Shown piece after piece: positions 20,257-28,130 of a stretch of DNA of 64,000 bases. Where the stretch lies: assembly GCA_021738725.1 (NCBI GenBank), contig JAIPBE010000003.1:118033-182032 (forward strand), given 5' to 3'. The stretch comes from Saprospiraceae bacterium (GTDB lineage Bacteria; Bacteroidota; Bacteroidia; Chitinophagales; Saprospiraceae). Position 1 is the first letter of the stretch, and the number at the start of each line of letters is the position of its first letter. Made by a program: the position numbers and the translations under genes. The notes beneath the pieces are model-generated. The model saw only the letters and a list, made by a program, of their open reading frames with translations, was not told where the DNA came from and did not search any database.

Positions 20257-21048
20257 ATGCAGATTCTTCAAGTTTTTCTTTTCTGTCTCATCCTTCCGTT
20301 ATCCCTCCATGCAGGTTCGATATTGAGAATTGATATAGGGATCAAGAATACAACCCTCCTCTGGGTTGGAGATGGGCATCGAGAAACCCATTGCTTGTCC
20401 AACCAGGAGAATTTCGATGAAACCATACATGGATGATTTCAGCAGTTCATGCCTGAAGGCGGCGAAATCCTTTTGTACGCACACAGCATGTTAGGGGATG
20501 CACCCGGCTATTCAGATTATGCCGAATGGATTGTGAGGAAACATTTCCAAGAGGACAAATTGCTGATGATCGTGGAATGGGGCGGATGGAATCCACTCTA
20601 TCATGCACAACTCCAGTTGGCCCGAGATAAGGCTCCGGTGTTGGCACGAATCCTTGATGCAATTGAACCTGTATACGCCATCAACATCCTCAGCCACAGC
20701 ATGGGGAGCGATCTGATCCGGATTGCGTTATTGGAATCGTCAACCGTTGCTGTTCATACATGGATCCTTCTGGCACCGGATATTGCAAGGCATGATTTCA
20801 CCCGAGATTTACCTGTGCTCCAACATCATGTTAAACGGATGGCCATATTTACGGCCAGGCATGATCCTTTTTTAACTCTTGCAAAAATTCTCCGCAAGGA
20901 GCCGGTCCTGCGACTTGGGGATCGAAGCCAACTGGAGGTCTCCTTCTATGAAACAGAACATTTTGGATGTAAGCTGATAAAGCATGGTGCCTGGTTGGTT
21001 TGTCAAGACTTGCGCGATGCAATTAAAAAAATTGTCAATAAGCCTTGA
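20257..21048 (+). pseudogene. Secreted alpha/beta-hydrolase-like gene interrupted by an in-frame TGA
   Basis: From ATG 20257 a signal peptide (MQILQVFLFCLILPLSLHAG) leads into about 40 more residues. TGA at 20434-20436 (codon 60) then stops the frame. The same frame continues as FQQFMPEGGEILLYAHSMLG through a nucleophile elbow (ILSHSMGSDL) and a C-terminal KHGAWLV to 21048. The continuous frame on both sides suggests one exported hydrolase of about 263 codons. TGG (Trp), GGA or CGA would each differ by one base. A separate downstream start at 20449 would lack the export signal. It resembles DUF900-type secreted lipase/esterase-like proteins only loosely. Confidence 0.6.
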
Positions 21049-21347
21049 ACCGAACCATGTGGAAGAGAAACACCTGAAAAAATGTTGTCACTCTTGGAAA
21101 TACCAATCCCCCAAGCTTTAAGAATAAAATCAGGTTAATAAGGACTTGCGAAATCCAGGCTCCACGAAAGTGTCAAATGAATAAGGACCTCAACCACCAT
21201 CCCTTCCAGGTTTTGAATCTGTTCGGAAAAGGGGAGCCTCCATGAAATATAGATCAATAGACTCTTTCACTATTTCGAACGGATCCATGTATCAGAGAAT
21301 AACGATGATGCTGGCAAATATGATATTCCGTACATTATTAATTCCGC
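21049..21347. other. Intergenic stretch without recognised feature
   Basis: About 300 bp between the interrupted hydrolase gene and the convergent T9SS cargo gene. No open frame with protein-like composition, tRNA, strong hairpin or promoter match was seen. Confidence 0.5.
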
Positions 21348-22877
21348 TCACTCCATGACCACCACCTGCTCTACAGCTATTACTCGGCTTCCATCCTGCA
21401 ACTGGAGAGTATACACTCCGCCAGGAAGATGGCTGGTATCCATTTGGTAAATATAGCTATAAGGCGCAAACCGGTGGACATGGACTTCATGCCCCATCGC
21501 ATCAAATAACCTCAGGTACAGGGCTGCATTGCGATAATCCGGCATCGTAATTTCGACCCCCAAAAGACCACGTACTGGATTGGGCCATACACGAATATGT
21601 GGCACTTCATTTATCGGGGTAACTATCGAAGTACTGATCGTGTCGCAATCACTCCCAACTAAAGGCCCTAACCGATAATTGGGGTAATGGACGAGGCCAT
21701 TATGATTGAATACAGGTAAGTCAAATGCATTGATCACAAATTGGCAGTCAGGCGCAGGCAAATCCGGATACTCTACCACATGGAGACAAAGCCCTGATCC
21801 TATAGGACTGACATAAATCTTGCCATCAGGAGCTAGTTGGGCGATAGCACGCCCTGTATTACAATAGGGTTTTGGTTCGCCTAATAATGGCAGTTCAATC
21901 AGTTTCAATGGTTCTGCCCACAAATCCACCTGATAGCAGGGGGCATTATTCAGAATATACAAATATTGACCTGAAGGAGAAAATTCCAGGTCACCGATTG
22001 TGCCATTTCCAGGTTCAACAATAGGCTCCTCAAAGGGTAAAAATCGATGGTCCACAAATGTGCCTGTACACCGATCAAATTCATAGATCCACAGACCTAT
22101 TGAAGTATTGATTCTGGCCAAATACCTTCCATCCTGACTGAATGTTAGAAATCCAAATGTTCTAATGGTATCCCCATATGGATACGGCAATTCAACTACA
22201 GAATGTAAACTGACACCATCCTCTGCTAATAAGGCAATATGAAATTTGTGAGCATAAAATTCTGCTCCGATGATCCACCAGTCTCTACCATTGCCATGCT
22301 GAACAACTGTCAGATTCTCAAAATTTGCACTGGTAATTTCAATGTTCTTTTCTATGACCGCACCTTTACCATTGTTGGCGGTCAAATCGATCTTTGAATA
22401 TAATATGGGATCCAATACTAATAATAATCCGGCAAAGAAATCACCGGTGTCAATAATTCCATGTATGACATATGAAAAGTTTTCAGGACTTTTTGGATCT
22501 GGAAGAGGCACCAATGCATTGGAAGCAGGATATGACTGTGAAACCTTTTCCCATAACCATGAATAATTCAAGGAATCCCCATACAACATAATTTGACCGG
22601 TCGTGTCATAAATAGCCTTGCCGTTAGAATAATAACGCAGTACCCCTTCTGCATCGGAGTAGGTACCCGAACAGGAATTAAATCGATACCGACCATGCAT
22701 GGGCAAGGTGTCAAACGTAATATCCGGCTGCCCAAACTGCATGGATATGATCTCAAATCTGGGAAATGTATCCACAATCGTTGCCGCACCCATCACCCAA
22801 TTGTAATCATGTTTCTGCGCAATCAGACTGCAGCAGAGGATCAATGAGAAAGGGAGGCTATAAAAGAACCGCTTCAT
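21348..22877 (-). CDS. T9SS-secreted beta-propeller-like protein with type A sorting domain
   Basis: A 509-residue exported protein. A signal peptide (MKRFFYSLPFSLILCCSLIAQ) is followed by about 390 residues with repeated blade-like units (GFLTFSQDGRYLARI, DLEFSPSGQYLYILNN, AQLAPDGKIYVSPIG) that resemble WD40/PD40 propellers. The last 75 residues match a T9SS type A sorting domain: VWPNPVRGLLGVEI, LRLFDAMGHEV, LPGGVYTLQLQDG, ending in a short beta strand. It would be sent across the outer membrane and attached at or released from the surface. Such WD40-T9SS proteins are common in Saprospiria; the ligand is unknown. ATG at 22877 is 15 nt after a terminator hairpin. Confidence 0.85.
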   Translation of the reverse strand: MKRFFYSLPFSLILCCSLIAQKHDYNWVMGAATIVDTFPRFEIISMQFGQPDITFDTLPMHGRYRFNSCSGTYSDAEGVLRYYSNGKAIYDTTGQIMLYGDSLNYSWLWEKVSQSYPASNALVPLPDPKSPENFSYVIHGIIDTGDFFAGLLLVLDPILYSKIDLTANNGKGAVIEKNIEITSANFENLTVVQHGNGRDWWIIGAEFYAHKFHIALLAEDGVSLHSVVELPYPYGDTIRTFGFLTFSQDGRYLARINTSIGLWIYEFDRCTGTFVDHRFLPFEEPIVEPGNGTIGDLEFSPSGQYLYILNNAPCYQVDLWAEPLKLIELPLLGEPKPYCNTGRAIAQLAPDGKIYVSPIGSGLCLHVVEYPDLPAPDCQFVINAFDLPVFNHNGLVHYPNYRLGPLVGSDCDTISTSIVTPINEVPHIRVWPNPVRGLLGVEITMPDYRNAALYLRLFDAMGHEVHVHRFAPYSYIYQMDTSHLPGGVYTLQLQDGSRVIAVEQVVVME

Positions 22878-22892
22878 CTGAGAAAATTAAAA

Positions 22893-22920
22893 TGGCCTGG
22901 CAAAAGATATTGCCAGGCCA
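22893..22920 (-). terminator. Intrinsic terminator between the two T9SS cargo genes
   Basis: A perfect 10-bp stem, TGGCCTGGCA (22893-22902) with TGCCAGGCCA (22911-22920), and an 8-nt loop. On the minus strand it is followed by TTTTAATTTT. It ends the beta-helix gene transcript and lies just 15 nt ahead of the next start codon. Confidence 0.8.
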
Positions 22921-22934
22921 CATGGTCTATTGAG

Positions 22935-25874
22935 TTATTGTTTAATCACTGGCAATTGAACAGGATCCATACCTTCGCGGACTACTTGAATCATGTAAGT
23001 TCCTGAAGGAAATCCACCAAAATCCAAATCAACTGACTTCGCATTGGATTCTTGATAAAGAACGGGCACGCCAGCCATGTTATAGGCCGATATCCGTACT
23101 TCACCACCAACTTCCACCCCAGTGTAATTCAATCGGCAATAATGTTGTGTCACCGAAGGATGAACAGTCCAATTGCCTTCATCGACCTTGTCCGATCGCA
23201 TGGTCAAGCTCTCTTCAATGATAAAACTACATCCAGCATTCTCAAGTGCCGGTTGATTCATACCCAGGCTACGGAGTACACTTCTTGAGAAAGGGACGGC
23301 TAAACCATCTACCCAGAGGCATCCGTCTGCCAATACTTTCAATTGTGACAGACTGGCCGGTTGAATGGTGTGAAACGGATGCAGGACTTCGCCCAGCCAA
23401 ATGTTCAATGTCGAATGAAACTGCACGTCCATTAACGACACTGGTGAAATGACGTTCAGTTGTGCATGAGCAAGATCAATCTCGGTGGCAAGATTCAATT
23501 GCCAATCGGTAAGCAAATCCAAAGCTTGCGTGCTGTTCACTGTCAGAATGGAGGCCAAACTGTCATATTGTAATGCTTCTATTCCAGTCAAGGTACCATT
23601 CACGATCCAAAGTGAATCAAGAATATCAAGTTGCAATTGCACACCTTCGCTGGATAATGCAATGTTCTGGAGGGTCGCCTCATCCGTGGCAGACATACTT
23701 CGGGCTGATCTTATATCCTGCATCAACATCCACATTTGGCCCTGGGGAGTAGTGAACATACCTTGCTGCCAGGTGACTGAAGATGGGAAGGCAATCAAGA
23801 GATCTGGATTGGCTTCCAGTTTGTCCAATAGATGCCAACGTGACCTCCAGTTGTAATACTCCTCGTCAAAATCAAGGGTGCCATTGATCAAACCTTGATC
23901 CAGACTGGTCAATTCATCATCGCCATTAGGATCGATCAAATTATTCGTGCATTGCGCCGGACTAATAACTACATTCGGATCATCTTGAAACCAACCTGGT
24001 GCTACTGCCTGGATTTTGTCGGGCCACAACACATTATTATTACCCGATTGATCCATTTGATCTATCCAAAACTTGGAAAGGTCATTCTCAAAGAAAGTTG
24101 GATTCCATGATTTAGCATCCATATTCACATAAAAGTCCGTGAATAGACTCGTTGGCCATTCATTGGCTGCACATTCCGAATTTATTGTCTGCTCACCAGT
24201 CACCGCTCCACCGAAATGTGCACCCAACACCAATCCATCAGTACCGCTGATAAATCGGTTAGAGCGCACATCAGAATCCACGCAGTATGATTCAAAATCA
24301 AGAGCCATAGCTACATTATCAAAATGATTGCATCTAACCCAGGCATCTGAAGCCCCATTTACAATGATCCCAGCACGATTGGGAGTTATTAATGGATTAA
24401 ATCCATTCTGATCCTGCCCATTAAAGTCATTGTCCAGGATTTGGGTAAATACACTTCCGAAGTTCGCCTGTACACCGATATAATCATACCCGGTTCCGGT
24501 GACGTTAAACTTATTTTCATCGCGTATCCTTACTGTCTCAACGGCATCCAGATCGACTCCAGTACCTTCTGTGTGGATATCGAATTTGTTCGATCCAATT
24601 GAAATTTGGTGTGGAGAAAGGCTACCATTGATATATATACCCCAACTTCTAATCGGACTGAAGATGTCAATCTCGTTGTCTTCAATATTGGCTTTATATC
24701 CAAATCCATTGTCCAAAAAACACATGCCAATATCCCTGCTGGCAGCAATAGCGTTCATCTCAAATCGAGATGGCTTTGTGGATGGGGTCGATTTCACCAG
24801 AATAGCTGTATCACAAACGACCATATCGTTTCCGAAGACAAAGACTCGGCTATCCAATAAATGAATACCTCGCAGACAATTATCAAAATTGCTCGAGTAG
24901 TTTAACGCTGCATATCCGAAGCCAGTATACGTGTGATTACCTCCACTCAAATTACTGCTCAGGCCAGTATTGCAATCTCCATTAATCAGAATGCCGTTCC
25001 CAAAGTCGTTTGCTATGGTGGCTCCTGCGGGTCGAACATTTCTAAATACATTTGTCCCCCAATTATATGGTTGAGAGGTAGGATGTATACAGGATTGGTT
25101 GGCTATAATACCATTCTGTATATTTTCGAAAACATTCGATCCAATATCGAAAACGTTTGGCTTGTTATTGACTTCGATACCGACATAAGCAGTGTTAAAA
25201 TAATTCGGGTATGGAGATTTTAACCCATTATTGATACCGGCGAATGTTGAGTTACGACAACTAAACAGTGTTCCTGCATGGCTTCCTGAAGGATCAAACC
25301 ATACTCCAAATAAGTTGTTCTTAAATAAACAATGCCTGATTGTGAATTCAGCATTCGGCTCTAATGCATACGCGTGAATACCATCTCGAACCCATGAATT
25401 GGATATTACATGTCGGGATCCTGGATTCACACGAATGTGCTCCCACATTTCATCACAACCCTGTATCTGTGTCCAATTTATATTGAACAAGAAATTTGGG
25501 CCCGAGGATACTTCTATTCGGGCGTTTGGAGCCATGAAAATTCTTGAATCCGGTATCTGGTCCAGAGGCGCAAATGAACTTCCGAAAACGTATGCATTGC
25601 CGCAAGAAGGAACTGCATCAATTGTAAAAGTACCCGAGATGAAAATCCATTGAATCGGCATTGGATACGGAGTTGGACAAGACGGAGATGGGGGAGGATA
25701 CATTTTACCAAGGGCAATGGCCTGGCTTAGCGTACTCACACCAAAATCGGAACCTACTTGTTGCAATGTTACTCCTTCCGGGGGCGTCGGCATAGGGATA
25801 TTGCAAATGATTTGAGCTCTTAAAGAGCAGGATAGAGAACAAAAGAACAAAAGAACAAAAGAACAAAAGAACAA
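22935..25874 (-). CDS. T9SS-secreted parallel beta-helix protein, probably phase-variable
   Basis: A surface or secreted protein of about 979 residues. Residues about 90-600 show many short repeats with Asn/Gly/Ile patterns (FKNNLFGVWFDPSG, FDNCLRGIHLLDSRVFVFGN, DNEIDIFSPI) typical of right-handed beta-helix (PbH1) proteins. The C-terminus (SAYNMAGVPVLYQES, FPSGTYMIQVVREG) is a T9SS type A sorting domain. The in-frame 5' end offers only a TTG (25874). The better start, ATG at 25927 with a full signal peptide, is 53 nt upstream and out of frame. The 8-bp repeats lie between. Losing one repeat or gaining two would join them, so this copy may be in the OFF phase. Confidence 0.8.
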   Translation of the reverse strand: MFFCSFVLLFFCSLSCSLRAQIICNIPMPTPPEGVTLQQVGSDFGVSTLSQAIALGKMYPPPSPSCPTPYPMPIQWIFISGTFTIDAVPSCGNAYVFGSSFAPLDQIPDSRIFMAPNARIEVSSGPNFLFNINWTQIQGCDEMWEHIRVNPGSRHVISNSWVRDGIHAYALEPNAEFTIRHCLFKNNLFGVWFDPSGSHAGTLFSCRNSTFAGINNGLKSPYPNYFNTAYVGIEVNNKPNVFDIGSNVFENIQNGIIANQSCIHPTSQPYNWGTNVFRNVRPAGATIANDFGNGILINGDCNTGLSSNLSGGNHTYTGFGYAALNYSSNFDNCLRGIHLLDSRVFVFGNDMVVCDTAILVKSTPSTKPSRFEMNAIAASRDIGMCFLDNGFGYKANIEDNEIDIFSPIRSWGIYINGSLSPHQISIGSNKFDIHTEGTGVDLDAVETVRIRDENKFNVTGTGYDYIGVQANFGSVFTQILDNDFNGQDQNGFNPLITPNRAGIIVNGASDAWVRCNHFDNVAMALDFESYCVDSDVRSNRFISGTDGLVLGAHFGGAVTGEQTINSECAANEWPTSLFTDFYVNMDAKSWNPTFFENDLSKFWIDQMDQSGNNNVLWPDKIQAVAPGWFQDDPNVVISPAQCTNNLIDPNGDDELTSLDQGLINGTLDFDEEYYNWRSRWHLLDKLEANPDLLIAFPSSVTWQQGMFTTPQGQMWMLMQDIRSARSMSATDEATLQNIALSSEGVQLQLDILDSLWIVNGTLTGIEALQYDSLASILTVNSTQALDLLTDWQLNLATEIDLAHAQLNVISPVSLMDVQFHSTLNIWLGEVLHPFHTIQPASLSQLKVLADGCLWVDGLAVPFSRSVLRSLGMNQPALENAGCSFIIEESLTMRSDKVDEGNWTVHPSVTQHYCRLNYTGVEVGGEVRISAYNMAGVPVLYQESNAKSVDLDFGGFPSGTYMIQVVREGMDPVQLPVIKQ

Positions 25875-25875
25875 A
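25837..25875. repeat. Octanucleotide tandem repeat (4.9 copies of GAACAAAA)
   Basis: Four perfect GAACAAAA units (25837-25868) plus seven bases of a fifth (25869-25875). On the minus strand the repeat encodes the hydrophobic core of the beta-helix protein's signal peptide. Since 8 is not a multiple of 3, each slip changes frame while keeping Leu/Phe/Cys/Ser/Val-rich codons in every frame. Confidence 0.95.
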
Positions 25876-25927
25876 TTTGAAACAATTTGTTGAAATGGAA
25901 ATCGGTAAAATGGGATGTGCGTTTCAT

Positions 25928-26405
25928 GATGTGTAACTTTTAATGAACGATTCAGAATAATACACCTAATTTCATTAAAAAATAAATATTATTGTAAAAT
26001 AAATAACACATATTCTCACATATAATTTGCTATTTATGAATAGATAAATACTTAATTTTGTTTGTTCATCATTTATTAGGATAGCTTTCCAAATAGTCAA
26101 TTCGACAAATCCGTTTTCACCGAATATCGTTCTTTTTTCGCCTGAATGCAAATTTGTCGTGATTACGACCAATTTTACTCGAAACACCTCAATTCTAGGT
26201 CTGAACTACGGTTGAAATAGATATCACAGATAGCAGAAATTTGGTGTTGAACTTGGACTGTTCCTTCGGGATTCCAGATTTCGATATTTCTCATTCTGTT
26301 ACTGGCGACTAAAGTCACCATTACAGGATGATTTTCACAAATTCGACAGTCTGACCTTTTTTCCTCAGAGCATCGTTTCGTTGGAAAGTGCCGTACCTTC
26401 GCATC
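25928..26405. other. AT-rich intergenic region
   Basis: About 480 bp between the divergent beta-helix gene and gldH, clearly more AT-rich than the flanking genes. It should carry the promoters of both. A -7-like box (TACCTTCG) lies at 26394-26401, 4 nt before the gldH ATG. A 70-codon minus-strand frame at 25975-26187 has GTG as its start and AT-driven Ile/Phe composition, and is not accepted. Confidence 0.5.
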
Positions 26406-26879
26406 ATGCGCATGTGGATCATCTTACTCGGCACTGTACTTTTTGCTGCCTGTGGCAAACCCACCATCCTCGACCAGGAATTTGAGCTTCCTGAGTCCGG
26501 GTGGACCTATGCTGACTCGCTGCAGTGGAACTTTGAAGTGGCCGACACCAATGCCATCTACGACCTGCTCCTGACTATTGAACACGGTACGGACTTTCGG
26601 TACCAGAATTGCTATGTGCGATTCCATACCCTCTTCCCCCAGGGTCAACATCTGACCGAAACCGTCAGCCTGGAACTCCAGACCCAGGTGGGACAATGGC
26701 TGGGGGATTGTGGCAGCACGGATTGTGATCTGACCATCCCCATCCAGCAAAATGCCTTTTTCAACCAGCCAGGGAAGTATGCTATTCGGATGGAGCAGTA
26801 TATGCGCCAGGACAGTCTGCCCGGGATCGAATCCTTCAATTTGCGGATTGAGGATACAGGGAAGCGGAGGGATCTTTAG
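26406..26879 (+). CDS. gldH: Gliding motility lipoprotein GldH
   Basis: A lipoprotein of about 157 residues; GldH is needed for gliding and linked to T9SS in Flavobacterium. The start MRMWIILLGTVLFAAC gives a clear lipobox (FAAC). The body has the GldH pattern: a short extended N-terminus, SLQWNFEVADTNAIYDLLLTIEHGTDFRYQNCYV, then LFPQGQHLTETVSLELQ and NQPGKYAIRMEQYMRQDSLPG. The length fits the family. ATG at 26406 (a second at 26412) is chosen over the GTG at 26388. Its presence agrees with the T9SS cargo genes next door, though other gld genes are not in the window. Confidence 0.85.
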   Translation: MRMWIILLGTVLFAACGKPTILDQEFELPESGWTYADSLQWNFEVADTNAIYDLLLTIEHGTDFRYQNCYVRFHTLFPQGQHLTETVSLELQTQVGQWLGDCGSTDCDLTIPIQQNAFFNQPGKYAIRMEQYMRQDSLPGIESFNLRIEDTGKRRDL

Positions 26880-26899
26880 TTTAGGAGTTTGGAGGGGAG

Positions 26900-26930
26900 G
26901 CTTGCCCGCCGAAGCTTTAGCGTAGGCGGG
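26900..26930. repeat. Palindromic intergenic repeat with GCCCGCC...GGCGGG arms
   Basis: GCTTGCCCGCCGAAGC followed by TTTAGCGTAGGCGGG. The CCCGCC and GGCGGG arms bracket an AAGCTT core. I recall near-identical dispersed elements from environmental bacterial genomes, but this copy is the only one seen here. Confidence 0.5.
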
Positions 26931-27046
26931 AGTCGAGGAGAATATTCTTTCGCCGTGTGCTCATAAACCCATCAGCGAATAACCGAATAAACGCCCTCCG
27001 AAGAGCCTTTCAATTCGCGTTTTTGCTTCTTTGCGTTTCAGTCAAA

Positions 27047-27991
27047 TTACTCTTCCTTCCGGATCATCCAGCACTGGTGGATCTTCTTATTCCGGAAATC
27101 CGGTGGAATAGTCTGACTAGTGATGTTCTTCACCTGAATACCCTCTGGCAGGCGGTCTTCTTCCAGTTTGAACTTTCGCAGATTGGTGCTGAAGATCAGG
27201 GTGCCTCCACGGGCCAGACGCATCACTCCCGCTTCGATCAGACCGACGTGATCCCGCTGGATATCTAACACCGCCCGCATCATCTTGGAATTGGAAAAGG
27301 TAGGCGGGTCCATCACGATGAGGTCCCACTGATCCTGGGGTTTGACCCGCAACCATTCCAGTACATCTGCCCGCTCGATGACATGTTCCGGAGCCGACAA
27401 CCCATTGACATCCAGATTGCGCTGGGCCCATTCCAGATAGGTGTTGGACAGATCCAAAGTGAGGGATGACCGGGCACCCCCGGCTGCGGCATACACCGTA
27501 AAACTCCCTGTATAGGCAAAGAGGTTTAGAAAACGCTTGCCCTGTGACAGCTCACGAACCATGGCCCGGGTCTGCCGATGGTCGAGGAATAAACCCGTAT
27601 CCAGGTAGTCCTCCAGATTGACCAAAAAGGTCAGCCCGCTTTCCTGCACCTGGATCTCCTTGCCGGTGGCCGCTCGTTTTTCATACTGACTGTCCCCTTT
27701 TTGTGGAGCCCGTTCCTTGAATATGATTCGCTCATTGGGCACCTCCATGACCTCGCTGATGGTTTGCCGGATGATAAACCGCCAGGTGCGGTACTCGCGT
27801 TCATCCATGTCCATTTCCCGCTTGTATTCAGCCAGGTGGACCCAATCCCCATACCGGTCAATGACCAGCGGGTGAGAGGTCAGATCTGCATCATAGACCC
27901 GATAGCAGGTGATGCCCTGGCGGCGGGCCCACTTCCCCGTATGTTTGGCCATCTTCTGCAGCCGGTTGGCAAATTGCTCCTGGTCGTTCAT
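27047..27991 (-). CDS. Class I SAM-dependent methyltransferase, RlmK-like (23S rRNA)
   Basis: A 314-residue methyltransferase resembling the C-terminal RlmK half of E. coli RlmKL, which makes m7G2069 in 23S rRNA. It shows FANRLQKMAKHTGKWARRQG, CYRVYDADL and DRYGDWVHLAEY at the start, a KERAPQKG-type element, FLNLFAYTGSFTVYAAAGGA (SAM motif I), LDLSNTYLEWAQRNL and the catalytic-loop motif DPPTFSNSK. The RlmL half with its THUMP domain is absent, so this is a stand-alone form. The ATG at 27991 fits the family; an upstream start at 28060 only adds low-complexity residues. Substrate identity is by family only. Confidence 0.88.
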   Translation of the reverse strand: MNDQEQFANRLQKMAKHTGKWARRQGITCYRVYDADLTSHPLVIDRYGDWVHLAEYKREMDMDEREYRTWRFIIRQTISEVMEVPNERIIFKERAPQKGDSQYEKRAATGKEIQVQESGLTFLVNLEDYLDTGLFLDHRQTRAMVRELSQGKRFLNLFAYTGSFTVYAAAGGARSSLTLDLSNTYLEWAQRNLDVNGLSAPEHVIERADVLEWLRVKPQDQWDLIVMDPPTFSNSKMMRAVLDIQRDHVGLIEAGVMRLARGGTLIFSTNLRKFKLEEDRLPEGIQVKNITSQTIPPDFRNKKIHQCWMIRKEE

Positions 27992-28049
27992 GGGGTGAAG
28001 ATCGGGAAGAATTATCTCCTGGTGATGAGAACCAGAAGTTGAATCACCA

Positions 28050-28118
28050 CCCAGTCTCAAAGTCTCCTCATCTCAAAGTCTCTTTGTCCCTTCGTCTCTC
28101 AGTCTCCCCATCTCCTTT
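28050..28118. repeat. Low-complexity pyrimidine repeat (TCTCAAAGTCTC-like units)
   Basis: Degenerate repeats of CTCAAAGTCTC and CTCAGTCTCCCCATCTCC fill the spacer between the methyltransferase start and the cytochrome gene. No coding or structural role is visible. Confidence 0.5.
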
Positions 28119-28130
28119 TATCTTCACACC

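Noticed and set aside
25975..26187. 70-codon frame in the AT-rich region before gldH
   Set aside because: GTG start and Ile/Phe-rich composition are explained by AT content; no signal or domain.
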